Source: Neostapfia colusana
Taxonomy: Eukaryota > Streptophyta > Magnoliopsida > Poales > Poaceae
DNA: 64,000 nucleotides
Direction of reading: 5' to 3'
NCBI GenBank assembly: GCA_030760725.1
Contig: JASWHV010000008.1
Coordinates: 35,188,720 to 35,252,719 of the forward strand
Positions 42,635 through 55,600 of the stretch are shown in pieces (position 1 is the stretch's first letter; the number at the start of each line of letters is the position of its first letter). The translations under genes and the position numbers were made by a program. The notes beneath the pieces were generated by a model. The model ran no database searches. It saw nothing but the letters and a program-made list of their open reading frames with translations, and was not told where the DNA came from.

Positions 42635-45600
42635 TGTAAAAGCCCAAGAAATGGATGTGCAAAAGTGTTCATTTCATCACATCACCCCACCACAATTCAT
42701 TTGGTGGATAGCTCTTGAACATTTGAGAAGAGCAAGTAAACACCATCAAGAGGGTGATTAGAGGGGAAAGCCATAACTTTAAAAAAATAAGAGTCATACA
42801 CATAAACATGATAGGTTGAGCTCACCCCTAGACCTTAAATATTCTTGGGAAGGCTCAGGCCAAGTTTAATGCAAATCCCAGCCTTTTTGATGCACTTTTG
42901 GAGACTTTTGTAAAAAGGGTCAATTTGAATGCAAATTCAAATTGCAGCCACTTTCATCACTTGAATTCAAAAGTTGACTTCATATTTAAACTCAGCACAT
43001 TTTTCTGAGTTAGTCCACCAATTTTCATTCTCATTGGATTTCATCTTGTTGGGAGCTAAATTTTGCATTAATTCAAAACTGAATTTGAATTTCAAATTCA
43101 AATGTGAAGGGAATTTGGACAAACCAGTATCAAACTGATGAATTCAAATTCCTCCTATGAATTGATTGCTAAGCTTTCCCTCGGTTTTCAAAGAACCGAG
43201 CTAGCCAAGAATCTAAAATTCGTGGTGATCGGTCCACCACCGCGTAAACCAAGCTAAACACATGTTCTACACGTCCCCATGACCACCTAGGATCAAAGAC
43301 CATCAGAAACCATCGAGTTTTGGCGCTGCTATTCGAGTTTTTTGAGTATTCCTCCGTTCTAACCCTAGGTCGACGGTGAAGTCCTAGCTCCGGCCGTTTC
43401 CATGCCAAACCGAGTTCATTTTCGTGCTCAGCATGCAACAGCGGAGCTGTAGGAGCAAACCGTTCCAAAAATAGGGGCCTGAGTAGATCGGGCGACATCG
43501 CTAGAGTGGGGATCGCCGCTGTCACCGTCGCGAGCATGGTTCCGGCCATCACCGAGCTTCGGTGAGTGCACCAACGTGTTCTCTGAGCAAAGTTGGGCAC
43601 AGGCGGCGAAATCCGTCGAAGGTCGTGCAGTAAAATGGCCAGCGGCGAGCTCTCCGGCGAAGCGCCGCCGCAGGGTCGCGGGCTGTCTCGAGGTAGACGA
43701 AGGGGGGGCCGAATCCAACGGTCAGTCCCTGTTTCCAGCGGGGATCCGCTTTGCGGCCGGGATCTGGTGCGGAAGCGCGGGTAAAACCCCGTGGGCTGAG
43801 GTGTGGCTGCGATCTCAGTGGGCCGGTTTAAAGAGTGGGGACAACAATCCGAGTTTAAACATTTGTATGATTTTCAGAATTGGTTCAAACTTCAAATGCA
43901 TATAACTTTTGCTACGACGCTCCAAATTCAGTGAACCAAATTTTGTTGAATTCATCTTTTTGAATACTAACCATCAAAACAAGTTTCAGCTTATGAAAGT
44001 TATTCTTTTTCCATAATTAATTCCCTAAAGTATAAACTGTTGGGGATTTTATCTGGAGAATTCTTTTATGGAAAATTATGAAATTTTGCTGGGATGTTCA
44101 TTCGAAAATACTTGTGTCACAAGAAAAATTTCAGACTCATCCAAGTTCATTTAGTCCCCCTAATGGTGTGATTAATTGAATTGCCCTGAGAAAATGGAAA
44201 AATGTACAGAAACATTTTTCATATTTTCTCAAATCTTGTTTAGGGCATAACTTCATCTAGAATGTTTCAAATGACATGAAAACAATTCCATTAGAGCTAT
44301 CTCAAACTCTAGTTTCCAGAAAGTAATGGTTGGAGCCATGAAATTGCCTGGAAAACCTTAGAGGCTCTACTCATGACCAAATAGGCTTTTATTTGTACAG
44401 AGCTCAAATGAACTTTGTTTCAAATGAAACTTGGTCAAGACTCTGTTTAGGACCCTACCAAGCCACCATAAAAATTTCAGAGCCAAAGGGAAGGGCTAGC
44501 TAGAGTTATGGGAGTTACAAAGTCATTTCTAAACATTGCATTTAAATTAACATGTAGTATATTGCTTACGTTTAGTTGCTGAAAGCGAAGAAACTCCGGA
44601 AGTGTTGGACTTTTTTCTTCCGGACGAAGCACTAACCTCTGACCAGCAGCAACAAGGCAAGCGCCGGTTTGCATTAACTAATTTTACAAAGTTTTGCTTT
44701 ATGTATAAGTACTATGTGGTATGTATGTGCATTAGGTGTAGGATGGATGAAACCCAAGTGCATAGCCAGATTATTCCCACAAGAGTGAGGGTAGTGTATA
44801 AGTCCTCGAGTAGTATATGCTGTGCTTAATGTTCATAGAACTTCGGTACAAGTCAAGTAGTTGGAATCTACTCCCAAGTTTAGGAGTCAGGACACATGGA
44901 ATTGGTTCGAGTGATGTGAGACCACTGTAGTGAAAAAATGAGACTAGGCAGGGGCTAGGGCGCAGAAAGAGGAAGTCTTGTGGGCGCAACCCTGTCCATG
45001 TCGATTGAGGACCGATCCATGTGCGGCCCTGCTGAACAAGTATTGAACGTACCGAAGGCATATCGGATATATTGGCCCCGATAAACCGATGTTACCTATA
45101 CCTCCGGGCGTCAAGGCATAATGCACCGATTTATAGGTGTAGGTTGAGGGCAACAAGGTGGAAATCTGCTAACGGGCATAGAGAGATGCTCCGTGTAGGA
45201 AACCTCCTGTCCGTTTGGGTGCGACCGGTTCGACGTTTGAGCTGTTTGGTGAAAAGTTGTCCCGTACGACATCGAGTGAGCGTGCTGTGTCGCTCCACGG
45301 GTGGGCGTACGTGATGTGCTCTTCGGGTATCCCTGCAGGTGTATATCGAGTCGATTCACCGTCCCTCACGGTGATGAGTACCGCTTTTTCACTGCATCTT
45401 GACGTAGATAAATTATGAAATGTTATGATTCAATTCTGCTGATATGTATGATTGTATTGCTACATGTGTGCCACCAAATATTGCTTACTAAATTTCAAAT
45501 TCATGAACTGTTAATTTGTGACTAAAAGATGAAATAAAGATGAACTTGTAGGCGTGTCCGTTTGCTGCAATTTACCATCCCATGTTCGTTGTAAACTGCA

Positions 45601-46040
45601 TGTAGAGTTTCATGCCTAGGTGAGTCGGTTAAGTCTTGTTGAGCCATCGTGCTCACAGTTGCTGCGGTAAGTGTTTTTCAGGTGAGAACTACCCCACGGA
45701 CTCGGGTTACAAGTCCACCGGTGAGGGCTACCCTTCGTAGGGGACCACGGCTGAGTGGTAGTCGTACACGCCACGCTGAGCTGAGGAGTGCAGCTAGTGT
45801 GGGTTGCCCATAGGGTTGGGCAACCTACTTTTGCTAGATAGATGGGTGTGAGTTGTATAAACATAGCTTCCGCTTTTGTAATCCAAATACTTAGTTTGTA
45901 ACTGAAGTCTTGTACTAGTTTATACATATTCAGTTGGGTTTTCTATAATAAATATCGTTCTTATGATGTGTGCTGTTGGGTGTCGCATCGTGCGGCACCA
46001 CCCTCAACGATCCTGGATGAGCGGATTCCGGTCTGCCACA
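42635..46040 (+). repeat. E3 5' LTR, 3406 bp
   Basis: TGTAAAAGCCC start, CTGCCACA end. It lacks about 410-430 bases near 43180 that the 3' LTR has at about 53150-53595, at a CCCTT-like junction. No gene. Confidence 0.93.
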
Positions 46041-46043
46041 GGC

Positions 46044-46055
46044 TGGTATCAGAGC
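46044..46055 (+). other. Primer-binding site of E3 (initiator tRNA-Met)
   Basis: TGGTATCAGAGC, three bases after the LTR end, perfect. Confidence 0.92.
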
Positions 46056-48014
46056 CGCATTGGGGATAGCATATTAATTAAGGACTGTATTACGGGAAAA
46101 CTTAGGTTTACGGTGAGGATTCATTAGTTTGCCGAAGTAAGAACTATATTAGCATTGTTACTTAAAGTGGCAAGACTAACATATGTGTTATAATTCTAAA
46201 TTTTGATTATGTAACGATGCACCTATGCTCAGGTAAAAATTATAAGGAACAACACCGAAAGCGGTTCAATTTTGGTTAGCTCCCCTGACGAGGAATGTGG
46301 TTCAGGGATAGGTCTCACATCTTGGTGTGAGACGTTAATATGAAACTCTTGGACTCTTCATGTTCCTGAGTTCATATGAAACGCTGATCCCTAGCGTGCA
46401 TTAGGCAAGCAAGTGGAGACCCCATCGTGTGGTCAGTAACGTGATAGTGTGTTCGTCTGGAAATAGCCCAGGAGGACATACGCAGCGCTTGCCATCGGCG
46501 TGCCCTGCAGGGCAGTAGGTGGTATCTGATGGGTTGATAAAATTCCCAACCGTGATGACCCGTTCGCGCTCTCTCGGGTTCCCCGTCGTGTGGTGTGAAA
46601 ACACGATCACGTACCTTGAGACGTGGCTTAACTCAAGGATGGCCGTATGGCAATGAACGGGCGTATGTATTTACTTTCAAATATGGACTTGCCTGAAATG
46701 AAAATAACCTTTGAGTGCATCATTATTGAGTGTTCTTCTTCAGGTACTAACCATGTATATATCCCGTGTAGTATACGTGTGCGAGAGACCGTTTAGTGCC
46801 ACAATTGAGACGTATATGCTGGTATAATCCGGTTAGGATTTTTTTGTGAGGAACGTAGTACCGACATATCATAGTCATTTGCATGAAATATAATGGTAAC
46901 AAGGAACTAAAATCACCAAGTTTCAACATTTAGGACCCTGGTTGGGTAGAAAAAATCAATAGTTGATCAGTTAAGCTCAAAGGGATTGAAAAACAGAGTG
47001 CTCTGTTTTGGCAGCAAGTCTGCTGAACTTTAACAGAGCATAACTCACAGATTATTTAGCCAATGGAGGTGTGGGATATAGTTCTGGAAAGGTGTTTAAT
47101 TACTATACAACTTGGTTATAGACTTCCAGAGCATAATCACATATTAAGATGGTTTAAATTCCAGAGAAATGCAAACTGTCCAGAACCAGGACAGATTTAA
47201 AACACTCTCTGGACTGTTCTGTTTTTCAAGCATAACTTCCTGTAGAAAAATCTAAAATTATCATATGATACATCTTTGTAAAGGGTAGGAGATGGGTTAC
47301 ATCTTTGTAATTCAGAGTTTCTGCAATTGCAGCAATGAATTTAGTGGTAATTAGAGTTGAAAACAGCAACTTCCAAAGGAGGTGCTGTTGAAATTCTTCC
47401 AGAAATTCTGTTGACTTTGAATTATCATAACTTTTTAACCAGAGCTTATCTGAGGGCAAATAAGTACTCGTGGAAAGATACTGAAGTTAACTTTAAATTT
47501 GGTATTCAGCTTGAGTCATGAAAATGCCCAATACCAGATCAAAATCTGGAATATGTAGAAACTGATCATTCTGGCAGAGGGATGACAGTTGAACTCATTT
47601 GAGAGATTGTTGTACCCTAGGGGGTTTAAGTACTTCCAATGGGGTAGCACATACTCATGAGTGGTTATCTTCAACTAGTGAAAGATTTGAGTATATGTTC
47701 TACTCAAGTTTCTTTTGCTAGAGACCATGTTTGTGTCGTATTGAAGATAAAAAGGTAGTATACGTGATGACAAAGCGATATTAATGTCTCGTAGTGACCA
47801 AACCTAGTTGAAATGAACTTTCAAAGAGGAAGTCCGTCAATTTGGATTTAACTAGCTTGTATTTGGTCTGGTAATGGTGTAGCTTGTGCAAAGTTATTAC
47901 ATTATCTATATACGAGATGTATCGCATGTTTTACTGTCATTATGTTTTACGCCTATTTCATTGGACTGCATGAAGTATGTTGCGGGACTGATTTTTATTG
48001 TCGTATGGTTGCAG
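46056..48014 (+). other. E3 leader, no gene; hairpins and intron-like limits as in E2
   Basis: About 2 kb with no coding frame. GTCTCACA/TGTGAGAC hairpin at 46312-46319 with 46326-46333 (loop TCTTGG against GCTTGG in E2). Perfect palindrome TGCCCTGCAGGGCA at 46501-46514. Donor-like CAG/GTAAAA (GT at 46233), acceptor-like GTTGCAG ending at 48014, directly before the gag ATG. Confidence 0.6.
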
Positions 48015-49239
48015 ATGGTTCGCACTCGGGCCATGCATGAGGTCAGTGGATCTAGCCAGCAGGGGAGTGATGACTCCCAGCCACTTGCCTACGACAGCAC
48101 CCCGCAGCAACAACCACCACCGCCGCCTCCGCTTACACTAGCGGATGTGATTGCGGCACTGGTGGGTAATCGTGAGGAGCAGACCGATCTGCTGCGCACG
48201 ATCGTGCAAAATACGTCCCAGGCGGGTGGGCGTCAAGAGAGGGGGCCTCGTGAGCCCCACGTTGTGATGTACTCGGACTTCATGAGTACGCACCCTTTGG
48301 TGTTCACTGAAACAGCAGAACCTCTGGAGGCCGACAACTGGCTGTGGACAATTGAGTCCAAGTTCGGGCTGCTCCAATGTACGGAGCGGCAGAAGACTCT
48401 GTTCAAGGCGCAGCAGCGTCATGGTGCCGCTGGTGCGTGGTGGGCGAACTATGTCGCCTCACTGCCGGCTGGCCACACCGTGGAATGGGAAGAATTCCAG
48501 GAGGCATTCCACGCCTACCATATACCTCCCGGGATAATGAAGAGGAAGTTCCAAGAGTTCTTGGAGCTGAAGCAGGGCGGGAGGAGTGCCCACGACTACT
48601 CTCGTGCTTTCAACCATCTGGCGCAGTATGTGTCGGATTATGTCTCCACTGAGGAGAAGAAGCGAGAGCACTTCTATCGGGGATTAAATCCCGAGATGAA
48701 GACGCATCTCATCCAATGCAATTGCGGCACATTCAACGATCTCGTCAATGCCACGATCATGCAAGAAGACGCTCAGCGTGAATTGGCAGCTGAGCAGCGA
48801 AAGCGCAGCACTCCACCCAGCAGTGGGGGGTGGAGCTCTTCAGAAATACCGCATGGTGTATCGGACACCATCCGGTCAGCAGTGGCATCCACCGGCGCGA
48901 CCTCAGCAGTTCGGGGGTCGTTATTTCCAGCCACCCCCGTTACGACCGCCAATGCCACCACCGCGACTGCAACAGCAGCAGCAGATGGTACCCCGGGCGT
49001 TTCCACCGCCACAACGCACCCCGTGTTTCCGTCTGCCGATCAGCGGAGGACCGCCTTGCTACACTTGCTTTACGTGTGGCCAGGCGGGCCATTTCTCGAA
49101 GGACTGTCCCCAGGGGCAGCAGAGCAGCGGGCAAGCCCAGTATCAGGGCGGTGCTCGAGGCCGACCTCCGGTCAATAAGGTTGGTCAGCGAACTGGGGGC
49201 GTTCGCAACCTCGACAATGAGGACGCCCCACACGGATAA
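48015..49239 (+). pseudogene. gag of E3 (broken)
   Basis: Start ATG 48015 (MVRTRAMHEVSGSSQQG). The order is a Pro/Gln-rich N-terminus, gag core (WTIESKFGLLQC, HGAAGAWWANYVASLP, FLELKQGGRS; about 48345-48590), a basic Gln/Pro-rich region, and a CCHC knuckle CFTCGQAGHFSKDC at 49066-49107. Six Gs instead of five at 48825-48830 shift the frame, so the knuckle is read in the next frame; TAA at 49237-49239 then stops it four bases before the protease segment at 49243. In the first frame a spurious extension runs to 49178. Confidence 0.88.
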
Positions 49240-49242
49240 AAC

Positions 49243-51564
49243 ATGCTGGCGGGTACGTTCACTCTCAACGATCAAGCAATCCTCATATTATTTGATTCTG
49301 GTGCAACCCACAACTTCATAAGTGCATCATATGTGGTTAAGCATCAACTAGAAGCCTTTCCAACCGAGTGCTCTTATATGATGTCCTCACCGGGAGGAAA
49401 GTTTTCAGCAACTATGATGATTCCGGAAGCACCACTGTGCTTAGGTGGGAAGATATATCCCACCACTATGATTATTCTTGAGGGGCAGAAGATTGATGCA
49501 ATCTTAGGGATGTCATGGCTAAGTTACCATGGCGCTGTCCTAGAAACATTATCACGGACGGTTCACCTCAACTCCCCACTACACCGTCCGCAGTCCCTCA
49601 TACTAGACAATCCAGTCCGGGAAGTTTCAGCCGCCTATACTACTGAAGCTTCCAAGCTAGAGGACATTCCTGTAGTCCGAGAGTATCCTGACGTGTTCCC
49701 GGATGATCTTCCGGGCATGCCACCTGAGCGGGATGTGGAGTTCAAGATTGAGCTTGCACCCGGGACTACTCCTATCTCATGGAGACCGTATAAAATGGCT
49801 CCGAACGAGCTGACTGAATTGAAAGAACAACTCAATGATCTGTTGAGCAAAGGTTTCATTAGACCGAGTTCCTCGCCTTGGGGATGCTCGGCGCTGTTTG
49901 TCAAGAAGAAGTATGAAACCTTGAGGCTGTGTGTGGATTACCGGCCGCTCAACGCCGTCACCATCAAGAACAAATATCCACTGCCCCGCATTGACATCCT
50001 GTTTGATCAGCTTGTGGGTGCAAGTGTGTTCTCAAAGATGGACCTTCGCTCCGGTTATCATCAAATAAAAATCTGGGCGGAGGATATCCCGAAGATGGCA
50101 TTCTCGACGAGATATGGACTATACGAATATCTCGTCATGTTTTTTGGTCTCACCAATGCTCCGGCACATTTCATGTATCTCATAAACTCGGTGTTCATGC
50201 CGGAGCTGGACAAGTTCGTTGTGGTGTTCATATATGATATCTTCGTTTACTCCAAGTCAGAAGCAGGACACACCGAACACTTGAGGATCGTTCTTCAACG
50301 ATTGCGGGACCATAAGCTCTATGCCAAGTTCAGCAAGTGTAAGTTTTGGATCAGCCAAGTGCCATTTTTGGGACATATCATCTCAGCGGAAGGCATTGCG
50401 GTTGATCCAAGCAAAATTGAACAAGTGCTGAAATGGAAAGCCCCTACTTCTGTCCATAAAGTCAGAAGTTTCCTCGGTTTAGCGAGATATTACCGGAGAT
50501 TCATTCCGAGTTTCTCCAAGCTTGCTAAGCCGATGACTGAACTATTAAAGAAGGGGACGAAATATGTTTGGAATTCGGCGTGTGATGGAGTGTTCCAAGC
50601 ATTGGTGAAGCATCTCACAACAGCCCCGGTCTTAGCTCAACCGGATACGACCAAGCCCTTCGACATGTATTGTGATGCGTCGGGTATCGGGCTTGAATGC
50701 GTGTTGATGCAGGAAGGACGAGTGGTCGCATATGGCTCACGCCAACTTCGGAACCATGAACAGCACTATACGACTCATGATCTTGAGCTCGCTGCTGTGG
50801 TTTTGGCGCTGAAAATGTGGAGGCACTATCTCCTGGGGAATTTGGTGCATCTCTACACCGACCACAAGAGCTTGAACTATATCTTCACCCAGAAGGAGCT
50901 GAATATTAGGCAAAGGAGGTGGTTAGAACTAATCAAAGATTATGAGATTGAGATTCATTACCACCCCGGCAAGGCGAATGTGGTTTCCGACGCGCTGAGT
51001 CGGAAATCACATGTCCATAACCTCACCATTACACCGGTGGAGGAGGAAGAGTCGAGTTTATACTTGGTTCCTTATGGATCACTCTACAACCTTGCCCTCA
51101 TTCCTACCATTAGTGAATATATCATTGCAGCTCAGAAAGTTGACAAGGGTATGGTACATCTCCAGAGACAGATAGACAACGGGGAAATCAAATGTTTCCG
51201 GAAGGATGATGAGGGGACGCTGTGGTTTAATGACCGCGTAGTCATACCCCGGAATATGGAGCTGAGGAAGAAGATACTTGATGAGGCTCACTTTTCTAAA
51301 TTCTCCATTCATCCGGGCAGCAACAAAATGTACCAATATTTGAAGAGAAAATTTTGGTGGACACGGATGAAGCGGGAAGTGGCTAAATACGTATCCGAGT
51401 GTGATACGTGTAGACGAGTGAAAGCGGATCACATGAGGAAATCAGGGCTGTTGCAACCCCTGAAAATTCCGGCATGGAAGTGGGAAGATGTGAGCATGGA
51501 TTTAATTGTGGGATTACCCCTGACTTCCAACAAGCATGATACCATTTGGGTAATCGTTGACTGA
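49243..51564 (+). pseudogene. Protease, RT, RNase H and integrase start of E3; RT active site mutated
   Basis: 773-residue open segment. Protease DSGA at 49294-49305. RT: VREYPDVFPDDLPGMPPERD (about 49675), LCVDYRPLN, MDLRSGYHQIKI, FGLTNAPAHFM. The catalytic FIDD reads FIYD: codon 50233-50235 is TAT (Tyr) where Asp is required, so RT would be inactive. RNase H: YCDASGIGLECVLMQ (about 50668), THDLELAAVV, YTDHKSLNYI. Integrase H2C2 finger from about 51290 (HFSKFSIHPG, CDTCRRVK) and the first core Asp (MDLIVGLP). It ends at TGA 51562-51564, probably from CGA. Confidence 0.92.
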
Positions 51565-52560
51565 TTAACCAAGTCGGCTCACTTCATTCCCGTCCATACA
51601 CGTTACAATGCCAGCAAGTATGTGGAGTTGTACATTGCAAGGATTCTATGCTTACAAGGAGTACCCAAGACCATCATCTCAGACCGAGGGGAACCATTTA
51701 TATCTCGTTTCTAGGAGCAGTTGCACGCTGCTTTGGGTACTAGGCTGATTAGAAGCTCCGTCTATCACCCTCAGACAGATGGACAGACTGAGAAGGTGAA
51801 CCAAGTATTAGAAGACATGTTGAGAGCATGTGCCATCCACCATGGTAGAAACTGGGATGATCATCTATCATTGGCGGAATTCTTGTACAACAATGGCTAT
51901 CAAGCGAGTATCAAGATGGTACCATATGAGCCTCTCTATGGTCGTAAATGCCGCACCCCATTAAACTGGTGCGAGTCCGGTGAAAGGGTCACATTCGGGG
52001 TTGATATGGTGAATGACGCCGAAGAGCGTGCTCGGATGATTCAAGCCAACTTGAAGGCCGCTCAATCCCGGCAGAAAAGTTACGCTGATAAGAGGCGTAG
52101 GCCGCTACACTTCGATGTCGGGGAACACGTGTATCTCCGATGAAAGGCATGCACCGATTCGGCGTGAAAGGAAAGCTCGCTCCCCAATTTATTTGGCCCT
52201 ATGCTATCACCGAGAAGTGTGGATCAGTGGCGTATAGACTAGATATACCGGCATCTCTTGCTGGTATTCATGATGTTTTCCATGTTTCACAACTATGAAA
52301 ATGTCTGAAGTATACGGCTGCTGTTCCCACCGAAGACATTGGCAAGCTGCAAACGGATTTAACGTATGCGGAATATCCGGTGGCAATTATTGATGAGAAG
52401 GCTCGGACCACACGTAGCCGAACGCTGTTGTTCTACAAGATACTGTGGAGTAACCACACTGCCAAAGAAGCGACGTGGGAGAGCGAGGAATTCCTTCACT
52501 CAAACTACTCATATTTCATGGCGTCTCATCCCGGGTGAGTTCCTATTACATCGCTGTCTC
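51565..52560 (+). pseudogene. Integrase core and chromodomain of E3 (broken)
   Basis: Continues in the same frame: LTKSAHFIPV, ISDRGEPF (second Asp, about 51680), TAG 51712-51714 where E2 has TGG (Trp), then TDGQTEKVNQ with the catalytic Glu (about 51770-51800) and PLYGRKCRTPL. At about 52140 around ten bases are missing relative to E2 (CGA repeat at both edges), which shifts the frame. After that only fragments align: GVKGKLAP-like, HDVFHVSQL followed by a stop, and the chromodomain YKILWSNHTAKEATWE (about 52430-52480). Confidence 0.85.
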
Positions 52561-52587
52561 CTCATTTATAGTCTCAGAACGAGATTC

Positions 52588-52604
52588 TTTTAAGGGAGGA
52601 GGGA
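52588..52604 (+). other. Polypurine tract of E3
   Basis: TTTTAAGGGAGGAGGGA directly before the 3' LTR. Confidence 0.8.
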
Positions 52605-55600
52605 TATAAAAGCCCAAGAAATGGACGTGCAAAAGTGTTCATTTCATCACATCACCCCACCACAGTTCATTTGGTGGATAGCTCTTGAAAATTTGAGAAG
52701 AGCAAGTAAATACCATCAAGAGGGTGATTAGAGGGGAAAGCCATAACTTTTAAAAAATAGGAGTCATACACATAAACATGATAGGTTGAGCTCACCCCTA
52801 GACCTTAAATATTCTTGGGAAGGCTCAGGCCAAGTTTCATGCAAATCCCAGCCTTTTTGAGGCGCTTTTAAAGACATTTGTAAAAAGGGCCTATTTTAAT
52901 GCAAATTCAAATTGCAGCCACTTTCATCACTTGAATTCAAAAGTTGACTTCATATTAAAACTCAGCACATTTTTCTGTGGTAGTCCACCAATTTTCATCC
53001 TCATTGGACTTCATCTTGTCGGGAGCTAAATTTGTCATTAATTCAAAACTGAATTTGAATTTCAAATTCAAATGTGAAGAGAATTTGGCCAAACCAGTTT
53101 CAAACTGATGAATTCAAATTCCTCATCTGGATTGATGGCTAAGCTTTCCCTTCAAGTCTGAGTAGTTGAGATATTTGCACAACAAAAGAGAGGATTAGGG
53201 GGGGAGGCATGGGCCCACCTGGCAGTCAAATGCCCTGATCAAACTTTTCCACGGGCTCTGTTCCACGGGGCACAGCAGCGGGCACCACCGAGCAGCTGCC
53301 GAACGGCCACCGGACGAGCTGGTGTCATGCTGGAGGCTAGCGCCGCGGCTTTGCCTGCCCACAAAGCCATCTCTCACAGCTCACACGAGAAACCGGCTGG
53401 CTTTCACACACACTCCACCGAAAGTATCACAGTTTCGGCCGCTCTCCTCGGGTCCTCGGTGCGCCGCCGATCTAAGCGTTCTCGTGACTGACGATCAACA
53501 GAAATTAGATGCGCCAGGGGCTGCTCGAACTCACGGTAAAAACCCTAACCCTTTTCATGCCCTGTCAGGAGAGAATTTCCATGTTTAGCCCTTGGTGTTC
53601 AAAGAACCGAGCTAGCCAAGAATCCAAAATTCGTGGTGATCGGTCCACCACCGCATAAACCAAGCTAAACACATGTTCTACACGTTCCCACGGCCACCTA
53701 GGATCAAAGACCATCAGAAACCATCGAGTTTTGGCGCTGCTATTCGAGTTTTTCAAGTATCCACAGTTTTAGCCCTGGGTCGATGGTGAAGTCATAGCTC
53801 CGGCCGTTTCCATGCCAAACCGAGTTCATTTTCATGCTCAGCATGTCACAGCGGAGCTGTAGGAGCAAACCGTTTAAAAAATAGGGGCCTGAGTAGCTCG
53901 GGAGACATCGCCAGAGTGGGGATCGCCACTGTCACCGTCGCGAGTGTGGTTCCGGCCATCGCCAAGCTTTGGTGAGTGCACTAACGTGTTCTCCGAGCAA
54001 TGTTGGGCACAGGCGGTGAAATCTGTTGAAGGTCGTGCAGTAAAATGGCCGGCGGTGAGCTCTCCGGGGAAGCGCCGCCGCAGGGGTCGCGGGCTGTCGC
54101 GAGGTAGATGTAGGGGGGCCAGGTCCACCGGTCAGTCCCTGTTTCCAGCGGGGATCCACTTTGCGGCCGGGATCTGGTGCGGCAGCGTGGGTAAAACCCC
54201 GTGCGCTGCGCTGTGGCCGCGATCTCAGTGGACCGGTTTACAGAGTGGGGCCCACAACCCGAGTTTAAACATTTCTATGATTTTCAGAATTGGTTCAAAC
54301 TTCAAACGCATATAACTTTTTCTAGGAAGCTCCAAAGTCAGTGAACCAAATTTTGTTGGATTCATCTTTTTGAATACTAACCATCAAAACAAGTTTCAGC
54401 TTATGAAACTGATTCCTTTTCCAGAATTAAACCTTGATAATTCTTTTATGGAAAATTCTGAAATTTGGCTGGGATGTTCATTTGAAAATTCTTGACTCAC
54501 AGGAAAAATTTCAGACTCATCCAAGTTCATTTAGTCCCCCTAATGGTGTGATTAAGTGAACTACCCTGAGAAAATGAAAAAATGTACAGAAACATTTTTC
54601 AGATTTTCTCAAATCTTGTTTAGGGCATAACTTCATCTAGAATGTTTCAAATTACATGAAACCGATTCCATTAGAACCATCTCAAACTCTAGTTTCCAGA
54701 AAGTAGTGGTTGGAGCCATGAAAATCCCTGGAAAACCTTAGAGGCTCTACTCATGACCAAATAGGCTTTTATTTGTACAGAGCTTAAATGAACTTTGTTT
54801 CAAATGAAACTTGGTCGAGACTCTGGTTAGGACCCTACCAAGCCACCATAAAAATTTCAGAGACAAAGGGGAAGGCTAGCTAGAGTTATAGGAGTTACAT
54901 AGTCATTTCTAAACATTGCATTTAAATTAACATGTAGTATATTGCTTACGTGTAGTTGCTGAAGGCGAAGAAACTCCAGAAGTGCTGGACTTTCTTCTTC
55001 CCGACGAAGAACTAACCTCTGACCAGCAGCAACAAGGCAAGCCCCGGTTTGCATTAACCAATTTTACAAAGTTTTGCTTTATGTATAAGTACTATGTGGT
55101 ATGTATGTGCATTAGGTGTAGGATGGATGAAACCCAAGTGCATAGCCAGATTATTCCCACAAGAGTGAGGGTAGCGTATAAGTCCTCGAGTAGTATACGC
55201 TGTGCTTAATGTTCATAGAACTTTGGTACAAGTCGAGTAGTTAGAATCTACTCGTGAGTTTAGGAGTCGGGACAAACGGGATTGGTTAGAGTGATGTGAG
55301 ACCACTTTAGTAAGAAAATGAGACTAGGCAGGGGCTAGGTCGCAGCAAGAGGAAGTCTTGTTGGTGCAGCCCTGTCCGTGTCGATTGAGGACCGATCCGT
55401 GTGCGGCCCTGCTGAACAAGTATTGAACGTACCGAAGGCATATCGGATATATGGGCCCCGATAAACCGATGTAACCTATACCTCCGGGCGTCGAGGCATA
55501 GCGCACTGATTTATAGGTGTAGGTTGAGGGCAGCAAGGTGGAAATCCTCTAATGGGCATAGAGAGATGCTCCATGTAGGGAACCTCTTGTTTGTTTGGGT

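Noticed and set aside
48748..49321. Overlapping alternative frames in E3 gag as a separate overlapping gene
   Set aside because: They are explained by one frame change in the G-run at 48825-48830; the zinc knuckle shows which frame is genuine.
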